From: Eubacterium sp.
GTDB taxonomy: Bacteria; Bacillota; Clostridia; Oscillospirales; Acutalibacteraceae
Direction: 5' to 3'
Length of the DNA: 64,000 bases
Assembly (NCBI GenBank): GCA_017446095.1
Contig: JAFSRN010000019.1
Span: 101,820-165,819 of the forward strand
In this document: positions 15,669 through 23,275 of the stretch, piece after piece
How the letters are laid out: the number at the start of each line of letters is the position of its first letter
Position numbering within the stretch: the stretch's first letter is position 1
Translations under genes and position numbers: made by a program
The notes under the pieces: generated by a model
Told to the model about the DNA's origin: nothing
Database searches by the model: none
Seen by the model: only the letters and a program-made list of their open reading frames with translations

Positions 15669-18416
15669 TTATTGTGCAAAATAGTTTTCAGCAGCTGTGC
15701 CGTACAGATATGCAGCCTTTGCAAGAGTTGCAAGTTTAGCATTGCTATCGTATGACATAACCTTTAATACTGTGTTAGCGGTGAAAACAATAGGACCACT
15801 GCTGGTATTAACGGTAATAGTATTGTTCATATTAGCCGGTTCAATACCCTTAATGTTGATTCCCCAGTAATCGCCGTTCTGACCTGTTGCAGTTGCAGCA
15901 AATCTTGAGCCGCCTCTGTCAGTATCAAGTTTTGCGCTGTTTACGCTAATGTCGTAATCAGCAAAAAGATTGATTTCAAGGTCAGACTTAACAACAAGTG
16001 TAGCTAACTTTATGTTGTTTGGAAGTGAAACGAAGTTTGCAACGCCGGAAAGGTCAGCGTTTTTAACGTCATTGTAGAACGCGTTATTGGTGTTATCCTT
16101 TGTTGCCATTTCGCTTTCGTTGTACTCAAACAGCTTCTGTGCAGCTGCTGCATAGTCAAGAGTTGACTCTGCAACTTCCTTAAGTTTTGCATTATACTCG
16201 CCTGTGATGATTTCACGGCAGTATGAGTAAGCGTTTGTTTCATAAGTTTTAACAACAACATTATTCTTAATGATGTTAATTTCTACAGGCTCTGTAATCT
16301 GTGCAGGTGCCTGAGGAATTGAAATCAGACGACCGCCGTCAACTGCCGGAAGAGTATCAATATCTACAGTTTCAGTCTTGAATTCAGGTGTCTGGCTTAC
16401 GTTACTGTTGTGGTTGTAAGTAATCTCAACCTTTGCGTCTTCGCCGTAGTAATCTTCGTCGATGTAGAAGTTTTCGGTGATTGTGTCAGCAACCTCAATG
16501 CTCTGCGCATCTTCAGCAACAGTCTTATAAACTTCACCGGTTGTCATATTCTGTGCGTAGTTAGGTGCAATGTTTTCTGCAGGAATCGTATAAACAGAAT
16601 CGTCAGCCTTTTTAACAGTACCGCCCTTGAACTGAGTGTTTGAAGTTTCGCAAGAAGAACCTGTCTGAATAAGCTTCTTGCCTGCGGGAACTGTGTAGTT
16701 ACCGCCTTCAACATTGATGTGTCCGAACAATCTATTCTGATACTGAGCAGTACCAAGGACAGCTGCGCCGCCTGTTGTGAAGTTACCGCTTTCAACGTTA
16801 ACTGTTGATTCGCAGTCAGCCCAAATAGCGTAATACGCGCTGCTTCCTGTAACGTCGCAATCCTTAACAGTTACTTCGGCATTATAAGTGTGAATACCAT
16901 AGTTAACAGTAAGGTTTTCTAATGTAACAGTAGCCTTCTGTGCAGGGTCGGGCTCTCCGTTAGAACCGTCTCTACCCCAAACGTAAACACCATACTGATA
17001 TCCGGTAGCGTCTGAGTTATCAATTGCTTCCATTGTACCATTCTTGATTGTTGCATTTGTTCCTTCAAAGAGAACGCCCCAACGACCTGAAGCAGTAAAT
17101 GTATGCTGATTAAGGTCAATGGTAACATTTGAAATATCAATCCTATGCTGTCCTTTAGGCTCATACGAAGTAAGGTCAACATCGTTAACAAGTGTTACAG
17201 TGTCAATGCCGGCTGCCTGTGCAGCATCAATAGCGTCCTCAAGGTCGGCATAAAGCACGCCGTCAACCTTTGCAACATAACCGTCTGTTGTAGCAACGGT
17301 ATATGTTCCCTCTGTTGCTCCATTAACGCCTGTGTAACCGTCTGCACAAAATTCCTCAGGAACAGGCGCGCTGAAGGTACCGCCGCTTATAACAAGTGTT
17401 ACATCATCAGTTGCGTCGACTGAGAAGTCACCCATTGCCTTAAGCTCAACATTATTGCCTGCGCCAAGAGCAACGGTAACATCTTCAATTTCAGCATCCG
17501 GGTTTACATAGTCTTTAAGATATTCAACGTTATTTGTGAAGAGGAACTGGTGGTTAGCTTCACCGTCAATTGAGATATCGCAACCGCTAATATCAAAATC
17601 AATATCAGAATCCTCAACAACAAGTGTACCGAATGCATTGGTTAAACCGGAATTCGAGTTCTTTGAAGTAAGTGTGCTGTCGGTAATAGTGAAGGTTGAA
17701 CCTGCAGAGCCTGCAGAGCCGTCAATACCCTTTGCATAAATGCAAGCCCAGCCCTTAACAGTACTGTCGTCAATAGTCATATCAACAGGGTTAAAGGTGA
17801 TGATTGCATAGCCCTTCGAACCGTCATCGCTGGTCTGAATCGTACTGTCGGTAATATTAACCGTTGCCTTCGTGGACTGATTGCCGCCTATAGTGAGGGG
17901 CTGCAGGTAACCTGATGTGCCGGTTGTCTTAAGAGTTGCATTATCAAGAGTAAGCGAATTAAGGTTACCGCGTGTGTCAACACAACGACCTGCATTGGTG
18001 GGGTTGGTAATCGTAATATCCTTAAAGGTAACATCAACGGGTGCGGAAGCATTCATACCAACACCAAAGCCACGGTTATTGATTGTAACAGTATGGTCGT
18101 TACCCTCAAAAGTCAAAGACTTTGAGATGGCAAATCTGCTGCTTGAAGAAGAGCCTGTGTTAATAGTAGCATCCTCAAGCATTGTGATTGTGGCACCGCT
18201 CGGTGCAGCAGCAATAGCCGCTTCAAGAGTTTCATAATGGTCTGTGCCGTTTACAAGGAAGCCGCTGACTGTAGGATTGTCAATACTGATACCTCCGGAA
18301 GCTCCCGTTCCGCTGCCGCTGCTTCCCGGAGGAGCCGCAAACACCGTGAACGGCATCATAGAGATTGCCATTAATGCAGCAAGAAATGCAGCAAGAATTT
18401 TCTTTGAAATTCTCAT
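15669..18416 (-). CDS. Large secreted beta-helix surface protein (paralogue B)
   Basis: 915 residues from the ATG at 18416 (AAAGGA ribosome site). Signal peptide (MRISKKILAAFLAALMAISM), a Gly/Ser linker, then beta-helix repeats (about 50-610) with units such as ATINTGSSSSSRFAISKSLT. The C-terminal region (about 640-915) has ESTLDYAAAAQKLFEYNESE and ends AKAAYLYGTAAENYFAQ, matching the layout of the 885-residue neighbour. No LPxTG motif or transmembrane anchor. Likely a surface or released polysaccharide- or host-binding protein. Peptide B follows in the same transcript. Its leader is long (about 270 bases) and contains a hairpin array. Confidence 0.85.
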   Translation of the reverse strand: MRISKKILAAFLAALMAISMMPFTVFAAPPGSSGSGTGASGGISIDNPTVSGFLVNGTDHYETLEAAIAAAPSGATITMLEDATINTGSSSSSRFAISKSLTFEGNDHTVTINNRGFGVGMNASAPVDVTFKDITITNPTNAGRCVDTRGNLNSLTLDNATLKTTGTSGYLQPLTIGGNQSTKATVNITDSTIQTSDDGSKGYAIITFNPVDMTIDDSTVKGWACIYAKGIDGSAGSAGSTFTITDSTLTSKNSNSGLTNAFGTLVVEDSDIDFDISGCDISIDGEANHQFLFTNNVEYLKDYVNPDAEIEDVTVALGAGNNVELKAMGDFSVDATDDVTLVISGGTFSAPVPEEFCADGYTGVNGATEGTYTVATTDGYVAKVDGVLYADLEDAIDAAQAAGIDTVTLVNDVDLTSYEPKGQHRIDISNVTIDLNQHTFTASGRWGVLFEGTNATIKNGTMEAIDNSDATGYQYGVYVWGRDGSNGEPDPAQKATVTLENLTVNYGIHTYNAEVTVKDCDVTGSSAYYAIWADCESTVNVESGNFTTGGAAVLGTAQYQNRLFGHINVEGGNYTVPAGKKLIQTGSSCETSNTQFKGGTVKKADDSVYTIPAENIAPNYAQNMTTGEVYKTVAEDAQSIEVADTITENFYIDEDYYGEDAKVEITYNHNSNVSQTPEFKTETVDIDTLPAVDGGRLISIPQAPAQITEPVEINIIKNNVVVKTYETNAYSYCREIITGEYNAKLKEVAESTLDYAAAAQKLFEYNESEMATKDNTNNAFYNDVKNADLSGVANFVSLPNNIKLATLVVKSDLEINLFADYDISVNSAKLDTDRGGSRFAATATGQNGDYWGINIKGIEPANMNNTITVNTSSGPIVFTANTVLKVMSYDSNAKLATLAKAAYLYGTAAENYFAQ

Positions 18417-18444
18417 AATAATCAAATCCTTTCATATTTTTAAA

Positions 18445-18600
18445 ATGAATTGAGGCTTCGCCTCATGAATTGGCTGTCGCCATGAATTGTCGGATAAATC
18501 CAACGTGAATTGAATTGCCATAAATGCGAACGCAATTCACGCACAAAGTGCAATTCACGCCGCAAGGCATTTCATGCGCTGAAAGCGCAATTCATTTTAA
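18445..18600. repeat. Hairpin array with AATTCAT/ATTTCAT linkers in the leader of secreted protein B
   Basis: Six or seven small palindromes (GAGGCTTCGCCTC, GGCTGTCGCC, GTCGGATAAATCCAAC, GCGCTGAAAGCGC and others) are separated by ATGAATTG, AATTCACG or ATTTCATG. The whole lies between the promoter at 18693 and the start codon, so it would be transcribed into the 5' leader. Confidence 0.75.
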
Positions 18601-18692
18601 TTGGTTTTGGTATTTGCTCGCTGACCACATATTTTGCCAAGGAGATAATAATCTACGTGCGTAAATATCAAACAAATTAATATACCAACTTT

Positions 18693-18720
18693 ATTATATA
18701 TAATTTAGCGCGCAAGTCAA
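18693..18720 (-). promoter_or_regulatory. Sigma-A promoter of secreted protein B
   Basis: Minus strand TTGACT, 16-base spacer, TATAAT, upstream of the hairpin-array leader. Confidence 0.65.
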
Positions 18721-18840
18721 GAGTTTTTTAAAAAATTGTTAACAAATTGTTATGAAATTTAATGATGTATCTATTATCTTTGGTTTTACAGATTTGAGTG
18801 TTGAAATATTGTGTGCTGCGCACATTGTTAAGCATGCACC

Positions 18841-18882
18841 TTAACAAAAAATCCAAGCACCTGAAAAGCACTTGGATTTTTA
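18841..18882 (-). terminator. Terminator of the rSAM/RibU-like operon
   Basis: AAAAATCCAAG/CTTGGATTTTT stem around a 14-base loop, just beyond the stop codon at 18885. T-rich on both strands. Confidence 0.8.
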
Positions 18883-18884
18883 TT

Positions 18885-19865
18885 TTATTCTTTTGCGGCT
18901 TCGCCTGTATCCTTTTTGTAGATGAAGTTGCGGACAATTGCAAACACAGCCGCTGCAAGAAGTGCGCAGCAGAAGTATTTGAGGAAGTTAAGCGGCAGGT
19001 TGTAGACGAACATACCGTCGCGCAGTGTGCCGATAGACGGCAGAATCATCCCGATAAAAGGCAGGCGGACTATTAGTTTTTCAAACGCACTGCTGTAATT
19101 TTCAAGCAGCATTGCGTTGATTGCCGCACTGTCCGTGCCGAAGAACACCTGCAACAGCGGCATTGTGATAAACCTGAATGTGAGCAGCGAGCAAAACGCG
19201 GTTACCGTGCCGCTTACCAAGCCGCTTAAAAACATCACAAAGCCCGAAAAATCGTTTGGTGCAAGCTCTGTGCTTACGTACACATCGTTGCGCCTGTCGA
19301 GCCGTTTTGACTGTATAATCCGCCTGTACAGCAGCCACGTAATCAGGATAAAAATGATGTTAAGCACAATCTTGTTGGGTATGCTTGGCGCGGCGTTCGG
19401 GTTAAGCAAAAAGTATATGCCGTTTTTTACAAACACAATTGCGATTGCGATTGCAGGGTTAACAGTAAACGCCGCAAGCAGTTCCCCAAATGCGGAAAAA
19501 TCTATGCTGACCAGCGACGGAGTGTACGGCAGCTGAAACGGGAACAAATTAAACGCCAGCGAGAGAATAAGGCACACAAACGTGATGAGCGCCTTGCGCC
19601 GCAAAACCGATTTTTTTGCAGATTTTGCCGCCTCTTTTTCGTTAACGGCAAGCATATTTTTGTCGTCCGCAAGCGGTTTAGCCAGGTCCTGATCGGGCAG
19701 GTTGCCCTTTTGCGACGGCGCTTTGCGGTATTTTGACGGCTTTTTGGAATATTCCTCGTACGGCACAAACCTGTCCTTACGCTTGCCCGGGGGAGCCGGC
19801 GGCGGTGGCGGCGGTGGCGGTGGTGCTATGCGCCGCTTTTCCATATTCGGTTTTTGGTTATCCAT
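18885..19865 (-). CDS. RibU-like ECF S-component with proline-rich N-terminal extension (paralogue 2)
   Basis: 326 residues. The N-terminal 90 residues are cytoplasmic and low-complexity, with a run of nine prolines then APPGKRKDRF. The membrane domain has LPYTPSLVSIDFSAFGELLA and a KNG motif, as in RibU, and ends DGMFVYNLPLNFLKY. It is clearly paralogous to the protein at 14155 (shared KPLA[ND], P..P..[VI].[TI]D.SA..ELLAA, YNLP..FLKY). No Ecf ATPase or T component is nearby. It is third in the transcript after the repeat protein and the radical SAM enzyme, with 33 bases between. Substrate unknown. Confidence 0.7.
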   Translation of the reverse strand: MDNQKPNMEKRRIAPPPPPPPPPAPPGKRKDRFVPYEEYSKKPSKYRKAPSQKGNLPDQDLAKPLADDKNMLAVNEKEAAKSAKKSVLRRKALITFVCLILSLAFNLFPFQLPYTPSLVSIDFSAFGELLAAFTVNPAIAIAIVFVKNGIYFLLNPNAAPSIPNKIVLNIIFILITWLLYRRIIQSKRLDRRNDVYVSTELAPNDFSGFVMFLSGLVSGTVTAFCSLLTFRFITMPLLQVFFGTDSAAINAMLLENYSSAFEKLIVRLPFIGMILPSIGTLRDGMFVYNLPLNFLKYFCCALLAAAVFAIVRNFIYKKDTGEAAKE

Positions 19866-19898
19866 AAAAACTCACCTGTGATTCGTTATTTTCTTTAT

Positions 19899-20930
19899 TT
19901 ATGCATCGGGCGCCAAAGCTGCCCTTAAGCAGACAGCGCTTTCGTACATTTTGCCTGTGTTGAAGTAGTTGAACGACCTGCAGCCGCCTGCGCATCTGTA
20001 CCACATTTCGCAGTCTGCGCACCTGCCCGTGAGCATATCGCGCGTGAACTTCCTGTTATACGCAAAGGAGTCGGGGCTGTTCCAGATTTCGTACAGAGTC
20101 TGCGTTTTGAGGTTGCCCTCAATAAACTCGTCGGCGTAAAGCGATTCGCAGCCGCGCACGTTGCCCAGCGAATCAATGCCGACCACGGTAATCCCTGCGC
20201 TGCAGCCGCCAAAGCAACCGCCCGTTTTAAGGCGAATCCCCTGCTCTTTTTCGGTATGATAGCCGATGTTATCCGCAACAAGCAGGATTGTTTTGCTGCG
20301 CGGCTTGTTGGCGTAAACAAAGTCGCACACCGCAGCCATATCGTCCTTGGACATAATAAGGCTGCGCCTGTCTGCAGCGTTGCCGAACGGCGAGCACGCC
20401 TGCATCTGCCACGCCTCTATACCAAGCGGCAGCAGCACGTCTGCAAGTTCCTGCAAGGTCTTTGCACTCTCGGCATTGAGGGTGGATATAACCGACGTTA
20501 CAATGCCGTTGCTTTTGAGCAGCTTGATAGCGGCAACCGCCTTGTCAAAACTGCCCTGCGTTCTGTATTTATCATGCACCTCTTGCGCACCGTCAATGGA
20601 TACCGAAACGTGCTTTATACCAGCGTTTTTGAGGTCGCGAACAATGCCTTCGTCAACAAGCGCACCGTTTGTGATAATGCTTGTGTCAACGCCTGCAGAG
20701 GTAAGCATTTTGCAGATTTTATCCCAGCCGCTGTACAAAAACGCCTCTCCGCCGATTATAACTACGCGGCGGCATTTCATATCAATAAGCTGCTGCGCAA
20801 CGCCTGCTGATTCCTCAAAAGTAAGCTCGCCCTCGCCCTTTTTGCCTGCGCGCGTGCCGCAGTAAGCGCAGTTAAAATTACAGCGCCTTGTGAGTTCCCA
20901 CACGCAGGTGTCAAGCTTAAACCTCGTCAT
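19899..20930 (-). CDS. Radical SAM/SPASM peptide-maturase-like enzyme
   Basis: 343 residues from the ATG at 20930. The radical SAM cluster motif CNFNCAYC (Cys17, 21, 24) and GGE (60-62) are intact. The C-terminal SPASM region (about 230-335) has GGCFGGC, GNVRGCE, EGNLKTQTLYEIW and CADCEMWYRCAGGCR, enough cysteines for auxiliary Fe-S clusters. SPASM enzymes of this size mostly modify ribosomally made peptides or mature enzymes. Its start overlaps the last 14 bases of the YASPDVM-repeat gene, so the two are translationally coupled and that protein is the best substrate candidate. The linkage made is unknown. An upstream in-frame ATG at 20966 lies deeper in the neighbour without a ribosome site. 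Confidence 0.85.
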   Translation of the reverse strand: MTRFKLDTCVWELTRRCNFNCAYCGTRAGKKGEGELTFEESAGVAQQLIDMKCRRVVIIGGEAFLYSGWDKICKMLTSAGVDTSIITNGALVDEGIVRDLKNAGIKHVSVSIDGAQEVHDKYRTQGSFDKAVAAIKLLKSNGIVTSVISTLNAESAKTLQELADVLLPLGIEAWQMQACSPFGNAADRRSLIMSKDDMAAVCDFVYANKPRSKTILLVADNIGYHTEKEQGIRLKTGGCFGGCSAGITVVGIDSLGNVRGCESLYADEFIEGNLKTQTLYEIWNSPDSFAYNRKFTRDMLTGRCADCEMWYRCAGGCRSFNYFNTGKMYESAVCLRAALAPDA

Positions 20931-21294
20931 CAAACGCCCCCATAATATCGGGACCTGCGTACACATCGTTGCACTCGTCCATATTTGCCGCAGGGTAGCA
21001 TGCGCCCATAACGTCGGGCGAAGCGTAAACCGTCATCGGCATATCGTCAGGCACCTGCGGCAGCGGATACGAATACTGCCCTGCAGGCGGATTGTTGTTG
21101 CCGCTCATAACGTCCGGCGACGCGTAAGCAGGCATTGCCGGACTGAACGGCACGCCGTTTGAATCAAGATTATTTGCAAAAAAATCGGGCGACGGATTGG
21201 GTATCTGCTGTGTCTGCACCTCGTTACAATGCGGGCAGTGAGCATACGAATCCGCGTCAAAGTAATGCCCGTTAGGGCACTGAATAACTCTCAT
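20917..21294 (-). CDS. Zinc-ribbon-like protein with YASPDVM repeats, candidate rSAM substrate
   Basis: A 125-residue protein. Residues 6-23 form C-x3-H-x9-C-x2-C (CPNGHYFD...CPHC), like the metal-binding start of clostridial FHA/zinc-ribbon proteins. A Pro/Asn-rich tail carries repeated motifs: PSPDFF (34-39), YASPDVM (57-63), YASPDVM (90-96), YAGPDIM (112-118), spaced 33 and 22 residues. No signal peptide. The 3' end overlaps the radical SAM start by 14 bases. A leader-like ordered N-terminus, a repetitive core and a coupled SPASM enzyme suggest a multi-core RiPP precursor or modified protein (inference). Not a family I recognise. Ribosome site AAAGGGG 11 bases upstream. Confidence 0.75.
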   Translation of the reverse strand: MRVIQCPNGHYFDADSYAHCPHCNEVQTQQIPNPSPDFFANNLDSNGVPFSPAMPAYASPDVMSGNNNPPAGQYSYPLPQVPDDMPMTVYASPDVMGACYPAANMDECNDVYAGPDIMGAFDDEV

Positions 21295-21388
21295 AAATTT
21301 TACAACCCCTTTAAATTTATGGTTTAATTATACATTATTATGCCGCAGTTTTCAAGTGCAGGGCGCGCCTGTATTTTTGCAAAAAGCC

Positions 21389-21417
21389 TTGACAACGGCG
21401 CAAATCGGATATATAAT
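21389..21417 (+). promoter_or_regulatory. Sigma-A promoter of asnS
   Basis: Consensus TTGACA, 17-base spacer, consensus TATAAT. Transcription would start at about 21424, at the beginning of the T-box leader. Confidence 0.9.
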
Positions 21418-21423
21418 AGTCGC

Positions 21424-21684
21424 AACAAAGGCATTGACGAAGAAAAGTAATGCGAAGATGTGCTTTTAGAGAGCGCGGGACGGTGGAAGCCGCGCAGTAA
21501 CAGTCGCACGAAGAACACTTCTGAGCCGCAAACTGAACGGATTAACCAAGTAGGTGCGCCGCAGGCTGAGCGTTAACACACAGCAGGCTTTAATGACGAA
21601 GCTATGAGAAGCAATATAGGTGGCACCACGGGTAAGCCTACTCGTCCTATGGTTTAGGGCAGTATGGCTTTATTTTTATTTTTA
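21424..21684 (+). ncRNA. T-box leader (Asn specifier) upstream of asnS
   Basis: The leader has the stem I landmark AGAGAG, a specifier-loop region GAAGAACACTTCTGAG with AAC (Asn) at 21514-21516, and the T-box core GGTGGCACCACGGGT at about 21621-21635. A terminator hairpin follows (AAGCC.../...GGCTT then TTATTTTTATTT). Uncharged tRNA-Asn would bind the specifier and the T-box bulge and favour the antiterminator. The specifier agrees with the downstream asparaginyl-tRNA synthetase. Confidence 0.93.
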
Positions 21685-21695
21685 GAGGTGATTTT

Positions 21696-23072
21696 ATGAA
21701 ACACACAGACATCAAGGACATTATCACAAGCGAGGAGTTTATCGGCAAAGAGGTTACTGTTTGCGGCTGGGTTCGCACCGCGCGCGACAGCAAAAACGTT
21801 GCCTTCCTTGAACTCAACGACGGCACAAGCCTTAAGCACCTGCAAATTGTTATTGACAAGAGCAGCGACATCAAGGTTGACCCCGAGGCTACAAAGCTCG
21901 GCGCGTCGCTCAAAGTAACAGGTAAGGTTGTAAAAAACGAGCGCAACAACACAAGCGAAATTGACGCTACGGAGATTACTCTGCTCGGCGTTTGCCCCGG
22001 CGACTATCCGCTGCAAAAGAAGTTCCAGAAGCTTGAAACCCTGCGTGAAATGCCGCACATCAGAGTGCGCACAAACACGTTTAACGCAGTGCTTCGCGTG
22101 CGTTCAGTAATGGCTGCGGCTATCCACAGGTTCTTCCAGGAACGCGGCTACGTTTACATCAACACGCCGCTGATTACAGGCTCGGACTGCGAGGGCGCGG
22201 GCGAGATGTTCCAGGTTACGACCATCGGCTACAGCAAGGACTACGACAGCGAGGAGGAGTACTACGCAGACGACTTCTTCGGTCAGAAAACGGGACTCTC
22301 CGTTTCCGGTCAGCTTGAGGGCGAAATGGCTGCAATGGGCATGGGTAAAATATACACGTTTGGCCCGTCCTTCAGGGCGGAAAACTCAAACACGCAGCGC
22401 CACGTTGCGGAGTTCTGGCACGTTGAGCCGGAAATCGCATTCTGCGAGCTGCCCGACCTTATTGAAATTGCGGAAGAGATGATTAAGTACATCGTTAAGG
22501 ACTATATGGAAAAATGCCCCGACGAGCTTGCTTTCTTTGAGCAGAGGTTTGAAAAGGGACTTACCGAAAAGCTGCTGGGCGTTGTAAACAGCGACTTTGA
22601 GGTTGTTGACTACACGGATGCAATCGAACTGCTTAAAAAGGCAGACGTTAAGTTTGAGTTCCCTGTTGACTGGGGCGCAGACCTGCAGAGCGAGCACGAG
22701 CGCTACCTGACAGAGCAGGTTTACAAAAAGCCGATTTTCCTGATTAACTACCCCAAGGGCATCAAGTCGTTTTATATGAAGCAGAACGACGACGGCAAAA
22801 CCGTTGCGGCAACCGACCTGCTTGTTCCAGGCGTGGGCGAGATTATCGGCGGCAGTGAAAGAGAGGCTGACTACGACAAGCTTCTTGCGGCTATGGAAGA
22901 AAAAGGCATGGGCACAGAGGGCTACGAGATGTACCTTGACCTGCGTAAGTTCGGCAGCGTGCCGCACGCAGGCTTCGGACTTGGCTTTGAGAGAATTATT
23001 ATGTACTGCACCGGCATGGCGAACATCCGCGATGTGATACTCTTCCCGAGAACGGTGGGAAGCATAAAATAA
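21696..23072 (+). CDS. asnS: Asparaginyl-tRNA synthetase
   Basis: A 458-residue class IIb synthetase that charges tRNA-Asn. An N-terminal OB-fold anticodon-binding domain (about 15-110; VTVCGWVRTARDSKNVAFLE) precedes the class II core. Motif 2 is FGPSFRAENSNTQRHVAEFW and motif 3 is HAGFGLGFERIIMY. The HVAEFWHVEPE and YPKGIKSFYMKQ segments are typical of AsnRS rather than AspRS. Ribosome site AGAGGTG. Controlled by the T-box. asnA lies downstream beyond a repeat element. Confidence 0.97.
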   Translation: MKHTDIKDIITSEEFIGKEVTVCGWVRTARDSKNVAFLELNDGTSLKHLQIVIDKSSDIKVDPEATKLGASLKVTGKVVKNERNNTSEIDATEITLLGVCPGDYPLQKKFQKLETLREMPHIRVRTNTFNAVLRVRSVMAAAIHRFFQERGYVYINTPLITGSDCEGAGEMFQVTTIGYSKDYDSEEEYYADDFFGQKTGLSVSGQLEGEMAAMGMGKIYTFGPSFRAENSNTQRHVAEFWHVEPEIAFCELPDLIEIAEEMIKYIVKDYMEKCPDELAFFEQRFEKGLTEKLLGVVNSDFEVVDYTDAIELLKKADVKFEFPVDWGADLQSEHERYLTEQVYKKPIFLINYPKGIKSFYMKQNDDGKTVAATDLLVPGVGEIIGGSEREADYDKLLAAMEEKGMGTEGYEMYLDLRKFGSVPHAGFGLGFERIIMYCTGMANIRDVILFPRTVGSIK

Positions 23073-23265
23073 TGCGGAATTCGGAATGCGGAATTCGGAA
23101 TTATTGGTTTTAAGCTTTGAGTTTTAAGTTTTAAGCTTATTGGTGGGCTCCGCCCACACCTATTGTAGGGGCGGGTATCCCTACCCGCCCGCAATAAAAG
23201 GAGTGTGAGCAAAGCTCACCCTCAAGCTTAACGCCTAACACTTAACACTCAAAATTAACACAGGA
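23073..23265. repeat. Heptad-bounded composite element between asnS and asnA
   Basis: Starts at the base after the asnS stop. Left end: GCGGAAT/TCGGAAT 7-mers, then TTTTAAG/CTTTGAG 7-mers. Core: GTGGGCTCCGCCCAC, GTAGGGGCGGG.../...CCCGCCC and GTGAGCAAAGCTCAC palindromes. Right end: the complementary 7-mers (CTCAAGC, TTAACAC). The two TTTTAAG arrays can pair to close the element. Confidence 0.85.
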
Positions 23266-23275
23266 GGACAAAACT

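Noticed and set aside
14155-19865. Riboflavin transporter assignment (RibU) for the two ECF-like proteins
   Set aside because: The membrane signature fits RibU, but the long N-termini, the lack of an FMN riboswitch and the rSAM context make a firm substrate call unsafe.
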